Of a stretch of DNA of 14,568 nt, positions 6,325-14,190 are shown piece after piece; position 1 is the first letter of the stretch; every line of letters begins with the position of its first letter. Source of the DNA: Pelobacter sp. UBA6093 (GTDB lineage: Bacteria > Desulfobacterota > Desulfuromonadia > Desulfuromonadales > Syntrophotaleaceae). Below the pieces are notes generated by a model, which was not told the DNA's origin, ran no database searches, and saw nothing but the letters and a program-made list of their open reading frames with translations. Location of the stretch: NCBI GenBank assembly GCA_002435955.1, contig DIWZ01000024.1:84093-98660 (forward strand), given 5' to 3'. The position numbers and the translations under genes are program-made.

Positions 6325-6740
6325 ATGGCAACGGTAGATCAGACAATCGATCAGTTGGTATCAAAAGCACGGAAAGCAGCCGACATCATGAAGCACTACA
6401 CCCAGGAGCAGGTTGACAGGATAACCGCCGCGATGGACGCGGCCAGCGTCGCCAACGAAATAAAGCTTGCGGCGGCGCCGGCCACATTGCCGTTGTCCAC
6501 GCCCAGGATGAAAAAGTTATCGACATGTTTGCCATGGAAATTCCCGCCAACAGGCTTCTGCTGAATCAGCCAGCCGTACATGGCAGCATCGGCCTCATTT
6601 ACAACATGCTGCCTCCTTCGCTCACACTAGGCTGCGGCACGGACGGCGGTAACTACCTGGGCAACAACATCAACTATAAAGACCTTCTGAGCATCAAGAC
6701 AGTCGCCAAACGCATCGTTGACTATGAACGGGACGAATAA
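6325..6740 (+). pseudogene. CoA-acylating aldehyde dehydrogenase, internally deleted and frameshifted
   Basis: A good ribosome site precedes the ATG at 6325. The first 47 or so residues (DQTIDQLVSKARKAADIM, then YTQEQVDRITAAMDAAS) are the N-terminus of acetylating aldehyde dehydrogenases of the EutE/AdhE-N type. Around 6465-6471 the homology jumps to another frame, which reads GGAGHIAVVHAQDEKVI, then AMEIPANRLLLNQPAVHGSIG, SLTLGCGTDGGN and NYKDLLSIKTVAKR, the family's C-terminus, and stops at 6740. About 140 codons survive of a family length near 450-500. The cofactor domain's core and the catalytic cysteine region are gone. The junction is GC-repeat rich (GCGGCGGCG), compatible with deletion between short repeats. 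The intact enzyme would have converted an aldehyde to acyl-CoA. It is inactive here. Confidence 0.8.
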
Positions 6741-6767
6741 TTTCAATACATTGGAGGTTTAGAGCAC

Positions 6768-6824
6768 ATGAAGAAACAGATTGATGAATTAAGAGCCTGT
6801 ATCGGCAAAGGAGAACCATCATGA
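6768..6824 (+). CDS. 18-residue ORF overlapping the RND gene start (coupler or stub)
   Basis: The ORF starts at 6768 with GGAGG at 6753-6757 and encodes MKKQIDELRACIGKGEPS. Its stop overlaps the permease start as ATGA (6821-6824), a classical translational-coupling arrangement. The permease also has its own site, AAAGGAG at 6807-6813. The peptide resembles nothing I know. It may be the 5' end of a gene whose body was deleted, like its neighbours, with the remaining codons left in place because they couple translation to the exporter gene. Confidence 0.45.
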   Translation: MKKQIDELRACIGKGEPS

Positions 6825-9229
6825 CCAAAACCCCAAACACATGTGCAGCACGCTTCTTTAGAGCTGTGACTGCCAAGCCAAAACTGGTCATTGCCTTCAG
6901 CCTGCTGCTGATTGGTCTGGCGGCCTCCTTCCTGCCGCAGCTTTATAAGGACACCACAGCCGATGCGTTTATTGCCGAAGACAATCCAGCGCTGATTTAT
7001 AAGGACAAGGTAAAGGAAATTTTTGGGCTGGCCGATCCAATGGTGATGGCCATTATCAACAAAAACGGGGTGTTTAACCCGAAAACCCTTCAGCTGGTTT
7101 ATGATCTTAGCACCAGGATTGAAAAACTACCGAATGTCGATCCTGATCGCATTACGAGCTTAGCGACGGAAAGCAACATTTACGGCGATGAGGAAGGGAT
7201 GATTGTCGAAGACTTTTTCGATCCCTACCCCCCTGAAACGCAAGCTGGAGCAGATGCCGTTAAAGCAGCTATTGATAATTTTCCGCTTTATCAAGGCAGT
7301 TTGGTGGCGCGTGATGGCACTGCCACGCTGATTGTGGCTGAGCTGGTCGACGACACCAAAGCAGAGCAAACCTACAAGAACTTCATGGAGATTGCCGAAG
7401 AAGCAGATTTAAGCAATGGCGAGGAAATTCACGTAGCGGGTGAAGGTGCGATTACAGGTTATTTAGGCGCCTATATCGATAATGACGCGCAGCGGTTAAA
7501 CCCTCTTGCCGGCATCATCATTACCATCGTGCTGTTTATTGCCTATCTCACGTTGCGCGGCACCATTCTTCCCAATGTGGTTGTCGGGGCAACCGTAGCA
7601 AGCGCTTTGGGTGTGATGGCCGCAAGCGGTATTGCGTTTTTCGTGGTCACCAATGCACTGATCGTGATTCTAATTGGCATTGCAGTGGCCGACTCCATCC
7701 ACATCTTCAGTCAGTATTATGAGGAAAAAGCCAAGCATCCGAATGCGGATTCACGTGAGATTGTAGTGCGAGCCATGAGTGAGATGTTGCGGCCGATTAC
7801 GCTGACGTCCCTTACCACGGTGGCGGGTTTCCTGGGGCTATATTGGGCCTCTGAAATGCCCCCATTCCGTTACCTTGGGCTGTTTTCAGCCTTGGGGGTG
7901 GCCGTCGCATGGCTTTATACGATCACCTTCCTGCCGGCCGCCTTGTCATTGCTGAAGATCAAGCCCAGCAAGGTCTATAAGGTGGATAACACCGGCAAGC
8001 CTGCGGTTGACCGTTTCGGTAAAATTATGGCAGCAGTGGGGGCAAAAGTCATCGCGCATTCACGCACGGTGGTTGCCGTTGGTGTTCTGGTCATGGCGCT
8101 TGGCGTCTACGGGGCGCTCAATGTTCAGATCAATGAAGACCGTATCGACACATTCCATGCCAGCGAACCCATTTATAAAGCGGATAAGGTGATTAACGCG
8201 ACAATGGATGGCACCAATAATCTGGATATTGTGATTGAAACGCCGAATCCGGAAGATTTGTTTGAGCCTGCAAATCTGGCAAAAATCGAAGCACTGCAGG
8301 CTTATGTCGAGTCATTGCCTAGCGTTGGTGGCTCCACTTCGGTGGTGGATTACATCAAGCAGATGTATAAGTCGCTCAATAGCAGCGATGAGGCGTTTTA
8401 TGTCATCCCGGACGATAAAGAGCTGATAGCACAACTCTTCCTGCTCTACAGCGCCAGCGGTGAGCCAACCGACTTTGAAGAGGAAATCGATTACGACTAC
8501 CAACGGGCCAATATCCGCGTGAATATCAACACAGGCCTGTTCACCGAAAACAAGCGCGTGATTGATGCCATGCAGGCTTATATCGACAGCAACTTTAATC
8601 AGGAAGGCGTGATCACGGCCACCCTGTCAGGGCGAGTGAACCTGAACTATCACTGGGTAGCGCAAATTGGCAAAAGCCACTTCTTAAGTATGGGCATTGC
8701 GCTGGTGCTTGTGCTGATAATGGCCTGTATCGTATTCCGCTCTGTGACAGCGGGACTGTTCGCGCTGATTCCGGTCATGGCGGCTATTTTGCTGATCTAT
8801 GCCGTGATGGGTGTGTTCGATATCTGGCTGGGGATTGGCACCAGCATGTTTGCAAGTGTGGCCATTGGGCTGGGCGTGGACTTTGCCATCCACACCATCG
8901 ACCGCATTAAGCATTTATTCGCCGAGCGTAGAGGTGAGAGTTTTGATGAAACCATCGCTGAACTGTTCCCATCGACGGGTCGGGCGTTGCTCTTCAACTT
9001 CCTTGCTATTGGCCTGGGCTTTGGGGTGCTGATGTTCTCTGATGTAGTGCCGCTGTTCCGCTTTGGGGGCATTGTGCTGTTGGCGGTATCTGCCAGTTTT
9101 ATAGCCAGCATGACATTGCTGCCGGCACTCATCAAGGTGATCAGGCCAGGTTTTATCGAAAATATCGCTCCACAATCCAATACTGACATTCAAACCAATC
9201 TCCAGGAGGTTTCTCGTGAAAATGCTTAA
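6821..9229 (+). CDS. RND/MMPL-superfamily inner-membrane exporter
   Basis: This 802-residue permease has the duplicated RND plan. TM1 lies at about 22-42, followed by a large periplasmic loop to about 225 and TM2-6 at about 228-375. TM7 lies at about 413-432, followed by a second loop to about 620 and TM8-12 at about 622-778. Each half has the proton-relay type motif, IGIAVADSIHIF with D291 and IGLGVDFAIHTID with D687. At about 800 residues it belongs to the COG1033/MMPL (HpnN-like) group of lipid exporters and not to the 1050-residue AcrB drug pumps, and there is no adaptor protein gene nearby. AAAGGAG stands 7 nt before the ATG. Its 3' end overlaps the carrier gene by 14 bp. It is expected to move a hydrophobic or amphipathic molecule from the inner membrane using the proton gradient. 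The substrate is unknown. The reading frame is fully intact. Confidence 0.88.
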   Translation: MTKTPNTCAARFFRAVTAKPKLVIAFSLLLIGLAASFLPQLYKDTTADAFIAEDNPALIYKDKVKEIFGLADPMVMAIINKNGVFNPKTLQLVYDLSTRIEKLPNVDPDRITSLATESNIYGDEEGMIVEDFFDPYPPETQAGADAVKAAIDNFPLYQGSLVARDGTATLIVAELVDDTKAEQTYKNFMEIAEEADLSNGEEIHVAGEGAITGYLGAYIDNDAQRLNPLAGIIITIVLFIAYLTLRGTILPNVVVGATVASALGVMAASGIAFFVVTNALIVILIGIAVADSIHIFSQYYEEKAKHPNADSREIVVRAMSEMLRPITLTSLTTVAGFLGLYWASEMPPFRYLGLFSALGVAVAWLYTITFLPAALSLLKIKPSKVYKVDNTGKPAVDRFGKIMAAVGAKVIAHSRTVVAVGVLVMALGVYGALNVQINEDRIDTFHASEPIYKADKVINATMDGTNNLDIVIETPNPEDLFEPANLAKIEALQAYVESLPSVGGSTSVVDYIKQMYKSLNSSDEAFYVIPDDKELIAQLFLLYSASGEPTDFEEEIDYDYQRANIRVNINTGLFTENKRVIDAMQAYIDSNFNQEGVITATLSGRVNLNYHWVAQIGKSHFLSMGIALVLVLIMACIVFRSVTAGLFALIPVMAAILLIYAVMGVFDIWLGIGTSMFASVAIGLGVDFAIHTIDRIKHLFAERRGESFDETIAELFPSTGRALLFNFLAIGLGFGVLMFSDVVPLFRFGGIVLLAVSASFIASMTLLPALIKVIRPGFIENIAPQSNTDIQTNLQEVSRENA

Positions 9230-10025
9230 GACAACATTATTAGGAATAGCCGTAATGGCAGTCATTTCCGTTGGTTCTGCGTTTGCAGCAGATTTGCCAG
9301 ACGGCAGGAGCCTTGTTGAGCGCGTCAATGCGTTGGATGAAGGCGAGCATGTGACACGTAATCTCCATATGAAGATGATTGATCGGCACGGCAAGGAGCG
9401 TGAGCGTGATACGGTGTCTTTCCGCAAATATTACGGAGACGACAAGAAAACGGTCATTTTCTATAAAACCCCATCGAATGTGAAGGATACCGCGTTCCTC
9501 ACCTTTGATTATAAAAATGAATCTGTGGATGACGACCAGTGGCTGTATCTGCCAGCGATGAGAAAAGTGCGCCGCATTTCAGCATCTGACCGTGGCGATT
9601 ACTTTTTGGGTACCGACTTCACCTATGAGGATATTAAGAAGGAAGGTAAGGTCGCCATTGAAGATTACACCTATAACACGGTAGGTGAGGAAACCATTGA
9701 TGGAACTAAAACCTATAAGGTAGAAGCCGTCACGGTAGATGCGAAAACCGCCAAAGAGTTAGGTCACAGCAAGGCCATTATTTGGATTGACCCTAAGATC
9801 AATCTGGTGCGTAAATCGCTTTATTATGATCTGAACGGGAATGAGCTTAAAACACTTATCACCAAAGAAGTGCGTAAAGTGGATGGTATCTGGACACGCC
9901 ATGTACTGGATGTGCAGAACCATAAAACCGGCCACCACACCATTTTTACCTTTTCAGAGGTAGATTACAAAACGCCGGTGGAAGATCGCAGGTTTAATCA
10001 ACAATCATTGAGGAAGGGCCTGTGA
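9216..10025 (+). CDS. Periplasmic outer-membrane lipoprotein-sorting-like protein (LolA-like fold)
   Basis: This is a 269-residue exported protein. A Sec signal peptide occupies residues 1-24, with probable cleavage after SAFA. The mature part has the COG2834-type pattern of proteins annotated as outer membrane lipoprotein-sorting: a run of beta-strands with RKYYGDDKKTVIFYKTPSNVKDTAFL, QWLYLPAMRKVRRI, GDYFLGTDFTYEDI, KSLYYDLNGNELKT and GIWTRHVLDVQNHKTGHHT. Such half-barrels bind lipids or acyl chains in the periplasm. The GTG start at 9216 sits 5 nt after AGGAGGT; an ATG at 9222 is the alternative. Both starts lie inside the permease gene. The position between permease and barrel suggests a shuttle between them. 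It is not true LolA, since no lolB is near. Confidence 0.82.
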   Translation: MKMLKTTLLGIAVMAVISVGSAFAADLPDGRSLVERVNALDEGEHVTRNLHMKMIDRHGKERERDTVSFRKYYGDDKKTVIFYKTPSNVKDTAFLTFDYKNESVDDDQWLYLPAMRKVRRISASDRGDYFLGTDFTYEDIKKEGKVAIEDYTYNTVGEETIDGTKTYKVEAVTVDAKTAKELGHSKAIIWIDPKINLVRKSLYYDLNGNELKTLITKEVRKVDGIWTRHVLDVQNHKTGHHTIFTFSEVDYKTPVEDRRFNQQSLRKGL

Positions 10026-11350
10026 TGAAATGGGGCGCCATAGGATTCATGCTCATGCTGCTTTCACACGCGGCAATCGCAGCGGAAGCAGAGAGCTGGG
10101 TGGATAAGATAAAGGTTTCCGGCACGGTAGAAACCGAATGGGCAGTGACGCCTGATCAGGGCGACAGTCAGAAATTTGAGACCATCATCCAGCCAGAGTT
10201 TAATACGGATCTGACGGATAATGCGTCACTCACGGCTATCCTTCGCTTGCGCGCGGATGCCTATGACAAACTGGAACCCGGAAGCAGAGATGAAGACTCC
10301 CGTTCACCCTTCTCCCGCAGGTTACTGATTGGTGACAATGTGGATGCGGAACTCAGGGAGTTTTATGTTGATACATTTGTTGGTGATACCTCTCTACGCC
10401 TTGGCAAGCAGCAAATTGTCTGGGGGCAGGCTGATGGGTTGAAGGTGCTGGATGTGGTGAACCCACAATCGTTTCGTGAATTTATTCTGGATGAATTTGA
10501 TGATTCCCGCATTCCGCTTTGGACGGTTAATGGCTCTATACCCGTTGGTGATGACTCGCAGGTGCAACTGCTCTGGATACCCGATACAACCTACCATGAC
10601 CTGCCCGAACGTGATGGCTCCTATGCCTTCACCACCAGCCGTTTGGTGCCGCTTGCGCCCGCAGGCTTTAATGTGGTGATTAACGAAGAAGACCGTCCCA
10701 CTAATATCTTCAGCGATTCCGATGTAGGCGCGCGTTTTTCTACCTTCTATGAAGGGTGGGATCTCACGCTGAATTATCTCTATCATTATAACGATGCGCC
10801 GGTACTCTATCGCACAGTTGGCGCAGGTACAGTAACTATTAACCCCGAATATGAGCGTACGCATCTGATCGGTGGCACGGCCAGTAATGCCTTTGGTGAT
10901 TTTACAATGCGTTCAGAGGTTGGGTATTCAACGAATAGCTTCTTTGTCACGCAAAATGCCACCGATATCGATGGCATCGAGGAGTCCGGTGAAGCCTCTT
11001 ATGTAATCGGCTTAGACTATAGCGGTATTACCGATACTTTCTTAAGTGTGCAATTCTTTCAATCCGTGCTTACCGATGATGTGGAAGGAGTCACACGCGA
11101 CGATGTCGAGAACACCGTGACCTTTCTGGCTGAACGTACCTTTGTCAATGAAATATGGAAAGCGGAGACACTCTTTATCCATTCACTGAATGATGGCGAT
11201 GGCGTGATCCGCCCTAAACTCAATTACGAATATGCCAGCAATATCAACGTGTGGGTAGGTGCTGATATCTTCTACGGCAAATCCGATGGCCTCTTCGGTC
11301 AGTTTAATAACGAAGACCGGATTTATGTTGGCTTTGAGTGGGGGTTCTAG
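10025..11350 (+). CDS. DUF1302-type outer-membrane beta-barrel protein
   Basis: This 441-residue protein has a signal peptide of about 20 residues (MKWGAIGFMLMLLSHAAIA) and a mature chain of alternating amphipathic strands ending in WGF, the terminal phenylalanine typical of BAM-inserted barrels. The segment LGKQQIVWGQADGLKVLDVVNPQSFREF is the hallmark of DUF1302-like proteins, though this one is shorter than the 550-600 residues usual for DUF1302. The ATG at 10025 shares one base with the preceding stop and has AGGAAGGG at 10011-10018; a GTG at 10022 is too close to that site. It is the last gene of the exporter operon. I infer the outer-membrane exit or docking component. No terminator is obvious in the 69 bp before the repeat. 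Confidence 0.8.
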   Translation: MKWGAIGFMLMLLSHAAIAAEAESWVDKIKVSGTVETEWAVTPDQGDSQKFETIIQPEFNTDLTDNASLTAILRLRADAYDKLEPGSRDEDSRSPFSRRLLIGDNVDAELREFYVDTFVGDTSLRLGKQQIVWGQADGLKVLDVVNPQSFREFILDEFDDSRIPLWTVNGSIPVGDDSQVQLLWIPDTTYHDLPERDGSYAFTTSRLVPLAPAGFNVVINEEDRPTNIFSDSDVGARFSTFYEGWDLTLNYLYHYNDAPVLYRTVGAGTVTINPEYERTHLIGGTASNAFGDFTMRSEVGYSTNSFFVTQNATDIDGIEESGEASYVIGLDYSGITDTFLSVQFFQSVLTDDVEGVTRDDVENTVTFLAERTFVNEIWKAETLFIHSLNDGDGVIRPKLNYEYASNINVWVGADIFYGKSDGLFGQFNNEDRIYVGFEWGF

Positions 11351-11419
11351 GTGAGATATTGTTTTGCCTCAGCTGGAAATGGAGAATTGCCCCTGATACT
11401 CGGTCATTTATAACCCGAA

Positions 11420-11588
11420 CTAGGAGCCCGTCGGACTATCCATGAGCCGGCTGCAAATTCGGCTGTTTGGCCCATATTTCAGCTCCTTTTCGGCCCATAG
11501 CTACGGCTATGAACCTTCAAACGAGCTAAAATCTGTTCTCAAACATCCAAATTTTCGCTTCGGCCCGTATAGTCCGACAGGCTCCTAG
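11420..11588. repeat. 169-bp MITE-like element, copy 2 (complete)
   Basis: The ends are inverted repeats: CTAGGAGCCCGTCGGACTAT (11420-11439) against the complement of ATAGTCCGACAGGCTCCTAG (11569-11588), 19 of 20 matching. An internal hairpin CATAGC-TACG-GCTATG lies at 11497-11512. There is no open reading frame. The size, terminal inverted repeats, same length as copy 3 and high identity between copies are those of a miniature inverted-repeat transposable element moved by a transposase elsewhere. CTAG at both ends may include a target duplication. It follows the exporter operon by 69 bp. Confidence 0.85.
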
Positions 11589-11724
11589 GATGGCTGGCGT
11601 GACCTCTTCCTTCAAGATTAAAACCATCAACACTCTGTTAAAGTCTCTTACGGCACAGGAAATCCGTCCGCACGAATCTGAGGGGGGACTAGCCTTTTTT
11701 GCCATATACCAAGGCCTTGCTTGG
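11589..11724. other. Unassigned spacer between repeat copy 2 and the TadE remnant
   Basis: No convincing gene is visible. On the minus strand, just after the TadE stop, an ATG at 11702-11704 opens a frame (MAKKASPPSDSC...) that reads without a stop into the repeat. It could be the start of the gene that once followed tadE, cut by the repeat, but I see no family signature. Confidence 0.3.
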
Positions 11725-12048
11725 CTAGAAGGAGATTACCATCTGGGCAGTACTTGTGAGGGTCATGTCGGATAGCATTGGCAGAATCGTCCGGAAGGGG
11801 ATATCAACTTTCACCTCAACCACCGACCCGGGTTTATTGTCCGGTTTCCATATGGTAGTGACGCCCACACCCGTTGCCGGCATGCCGTGGGCCCGGCTTT
11901 GTACGTAGACCTCGACGTCACTCTCGGTGGCGGCACGCCCGCTTTCCGCACCGCGGACAATCGCATACCGTACGAGGGAGTGAGTAGAATAATCCTGGGC
12001 CGAGAATGTAATAAATTTGTCTTGTATGGGCCACGGCTCAGATCTGAG
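11725..12048 (-). pseudogene. TadE-like pilus assembly protein, 5'-truncated
   Basis: A minus-strand frame is open from 12048 to a stop at 11725-11727 (107 codons) but lacks a proper start. It reads FITFSAQDYSTHSLVRYAIV, RGAESGRAATESDVEVYV, then VGVTTIWKPDNKPGSVVEV, DIPFRTILPML and ends LTSTAQMVISF. This is the C-terminal two-thirds of a TadE/TadG-type pseudopilin: the RYA.RGAR-like segment after the membrane helix, the NKPGSVVEV.V.YPF pattern, the ILP.L segment and the TLTSTA-M ending all fit. The N-terminal membrane helix is missing; an in-frame TAA stands at 12049-12051 and the homology fades near 12010. No other tad genes are present. It is a relic of the locus that existed before the acquired cassettes arrived. 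Confidence 0.72.
12037..12048. promoter_or_regulatory. 12-bp perfect palindrome upstream of the thioesterase gene
   Basis: CTCAGATCTGAG is a perfect dyad 44 bp before the thioesterase start and lies exactly where the truncated TadE frame begins. It could be an operator for the thioesterase unit, but it does not match the TetR operator copies and I see no convincing promoter beside it. Confidence 0.3.
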
Positions 12049-12092
12049 TTATTTGCAAAAAGCGAGGCTAATCATTTTTCAGGGAGAAAGAA

Positions 12093-12482
12093 ATGGGAGA
12101 TCTTTTAAAAATTGAAGGGAAAATCGAATTTGATGTCGTAGAACAAGCGCCTGAGCGGGTTGTTTCCGAAATGCCCATTCAGCCCGGTGTATTGAATCCC
12201 TATGGCGTGGTCAATGCGGGTGCAATCCTATGGTTTGCAGATGTCACCGCCAGCATATTGGTACTGGGATCATCGCGCCCCACGGAAGGCATGGCGGGTT
12301 TCCCACTTGCCATCACTCTGAACGCGAACTTTATCAGCAACCAGAAAGAAGGGAAGTTTAAGGCTGTCGCTACCTTCGTAAAGAAGGGGAAAAAAGTCAA
12401 TATCGTGCGAACGATGGTCTTGGGCAAGAACGATCGGTTGATTGCCGATGTGACCACGAACCATGTGCCAGCAAAATCGTAA
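12093..12482 (+). CDS. PaaI-type hotdog-fold thioesterase
   Basis: This 129-residue protein has the single-hotdog pattern of the PaaI/YbgC-like acyl-CoA thioesterases: NPYGVVNAGAILWFADVTAS at 35-54, then GFPLAITLNANFISNQKEG and a C-terminal strand pair ending LIADVTTNHVPAK. The catalytic acid D50 is present. The usual HGG before the central helix is NAG here (N41), a substitution seen in some subfamilies that may change substrate or rate. The start follows AGGGAGAAAG at 12081-12090. It would release CoA from a small acyl or aryl thioester in the cytoplasm. A possible next gene begins at 12519. Its relation to the exporter cassette is unclear, since repeat copy 2 and TadE debris lie between. 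Confidence 0.8.
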   Translation: MGDLLKIEGKIEFDVVEQAPERVVSEMPIQPGVLNPYGVVNAGAILWFADVTASILVLGSSRPTEGMAGFPLAITLNANFISNQKEGKFKAVATFVKKGKKVNIVRTMVLGKNDRLIADVTTNHVPAKS

Positions 12483-12518
12483 GGCAACACAGCTCTTAAC
12501 CCCAAGGAGATACCTATC

Positions 12519-12635
12519 ATGTATGTAAGCGTCAACCAACCCTATCTTGATCGGCGGTCTGTGTTGATGCATTCGCAAATTCGAATCATCATGCCCGAAT
12601 GGTTCTATCGGGCATCCATGATTTCAAGGACTTAA
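12519..12635 (+). CDS. 38-codon ORF with strong ribosome site, probable gene stub
   Basis: AAGGAG stands 7 nt before an ATG, 36 bp after the thioesterase stop, so the start signal is convincing. The reading frame (MYVSVNQPYLDRRSVLMH...) stops after 38 codons and shows no recognisable family. From about 12590 the sequence forms a hairpin and looks intergenic. I take it as the surviving 5' end of a gene that once followed the thioesterase. Confidence 0.4.
   Translation: MYVSVNQPYLDRRSVLMHSQIRIIMPEWFYRASMISRT
12591..12615. repeat. Hairpin after the thioesterase unit
   Basis: ATGCCCGA (12591-12598) and TCGGGCAT (12608-12615) form an 8-bp perfect stem with a 9-nt loop. No T-run follows, so an intrinsic terminator is doubtful. 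The 12616-12777 stretch beyond contains no gene that I can see and leads to the 3' end of the MFS gene on the other strand. Confidence 0.5.
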
Positions 12636-12777
12636 CGGCTGGATTCCAAACCCGCCTCGGGGATGACATTTTGCGAAACTGTCAATTTTGATGGGGTCTC
12701 GTAAATAGTCATCGCCTACCGCCAAGCTCTCAGACCAGCAAGAATCGCGCGCCAGGGATTTTCGGCGGGCGTTTTCT

Positions 12778-14031
12778 TCAACCCAGTTGCGTCTTGCACC
12801 TCTTTTCGCGCATGCCCCGCATCAGTATTGACGCAAGCACAGCCAACAACCCATTGGCCAGAGCACTCAGCCAGAAACAGTTGGCGTAACCAATCGCCTC
12901 GATGACCGTACCCATGAGCATGGCATTGGCCAGCATACCGAGGAAGATGCAGGCATTGAAGCCGCCCATGGCCGCACCCCGCAAATGTCTGGGTACCACC
13001 TCACCGATGGAGGCCCCCAGGGAGGGAAAGGCCAGACCAAGGCTCAGGCCGAGGGTCGCCGCCCCCAGGTGGGCAATTCCTGTCGTGGTCGCCAGCCCAA
13101 GGACTGCCATGGCCACCGAGCAGCCGGCCAGTCCCGGGAAAACGAGCAGGCGTCGATCGCCGACCCGATCGCTTAGATAGCCCGAAGGCAGCCGGACCAG
13201 ACCGTTGCCGATCCCGTGAAAAAGAAAGGTGACTCCGACCTGGGCGGTATTGAGCCCTTCCGCATAGGCGTAGAGGGGGTAAAAGGTCAGGAACATTCCC
13301 AGGCTGAAACAGGCTCCCAGGGTCGCCAGCCAGCATCCCAACAGAGGCCGATTCCGGGACAGGGCACCCATTGCCGAGCTAAAGGTCCGATGTTGAGACT
13401 GGCTTTGACTTATCGGCTTTGTTGCCGGCAGAAAAACCTGGGCGACCCCGATCACCAGAGCCGTCAGCACTGCCGACAGAAGCAGTACCCTAGAGAGATC
13501 CATCCCCTCGGCGAGCCTCCCGCCGATGGCAGGCCCCAGGCTCATACCCAAGTACAGGGTCAAAGTGTACCAACCGTAGGCACGACCAAGTTTAGCCGCT
13601 GACGACAGGTCGGACACAAGGGACATCATTGCCGAACCAAAAGCGGCCATGCCGAAGCCAAGAAGAACATAGCCGACCACCAGTTGCAAGAAGGTGGAAC
13701 TGAAGGCCAGCACCACGCCCCCGGCGAACAGGGACAGCAACCCTCCCATTGCGACTCGTTTCTTGCCGGCCAGATCGCTGAGTCGCCCCAACGGAAAGGC
13801 GGACAGCCCGGCGGTCAGAAAAAAGGCGGCATTGATGCGGCCGACATCGGCAGGGCTGATGCCCAGGTCGATAGCGAGCCTCGGCACCACCGGCATCCGG
13901 ATATAGGAAGCGACATAGCACAATAGAGAGATGACACAGCAAATCAGCAGGGGCGATTGCAAGGCGGATCCGGCCTTGGCCGGATCCGCCTCTGCTGCAT
14001 AAGCGGGAGATGCGGGGCCACTTGAAGACAT
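12778..14031 (-). CDS. Major facilitator superfamily transporter
   Basis: This is a 417-residue inner-membrane transporter with twelve predicted helices in two halves and a cytoplasmic loop rich in Ser/Gln (ISQSQSQHRTFSS) between them. Motif A, GRLSDLAGKKRV, lies at 82-93 between TM2 and TM3, and a second-half counterpart, GYLSDRVGDRRLL, is present. TM5 has the motif C-like GMSLGPAIGG, which favours an exporter (DHA1-like) over an uptake system. The N-terminal 25 residues are polar and alanine-rich, and the start is the first ATG with only GGGAA upstream. It is GC-rich like the genes at 763-3736, so it probably belongs to the older chromosome. It is convergent with the thioesterase unit. The substrate cannot be read from sequence. 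Confidence 0.85.
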   Translation of the reverse strand: MSSSGPASPAYAAEADPAKAGSALQSPLLICCVISLLCYVASYIRMPVVPRLAIDLGISPADVGRINAAFFLTAGLSAFPLGRLSDLAGKKRVAMGGLLSLFAGGVVLAFSSTFLQLVVGYVLLGFGMAAFGSAMMSLVSDLSSAAKLGRAYGWYTLTLYLGMSLGPAIGGRLAEGMDLSRVLLLSAVLTALVIGVAQVFLPATKPISQSQSQHRTFSSAMGALSRNRPLLGCWLATLGACFSLGMFLTFYPLYAYAEGLNTAQVGVTFLFHGIGNGLVRLPSGYLSDRVGDRRLLVFPGLAGCSVAMAVLGLATTTGIAHLGAATLGLSLGLAFPSLGASIGEVVPRHLRGAAMGGFNACIFLGMLANAMLMGTVIEAIGYANCFWLSALANGLLAVLASILMRGMREKRCKTQLG

Positions 14032-14190
14032 AGGAAATTCCCATTCCAGGCGTGGAGAATAGAGGTTTTAATCTTTGTTTTGCCGACATCAGAATTTATT
14101 CAGGTACTTTTGGGCAAGCTCCCTTTTTACAGCAGTATGTGAAACTTCACAACGCCAGTCGGCGGTTGGGTCAGCAATATTTGCTACACC

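Noticed and set aside
11590..12108. Plus-strand frames at 11590-11775 and 11887-12108
   Set aside because: The first starts at the edge of the repeat without a ribosome site. The second is antisense to the convincing TadE frame and runs into the thioesterase start.
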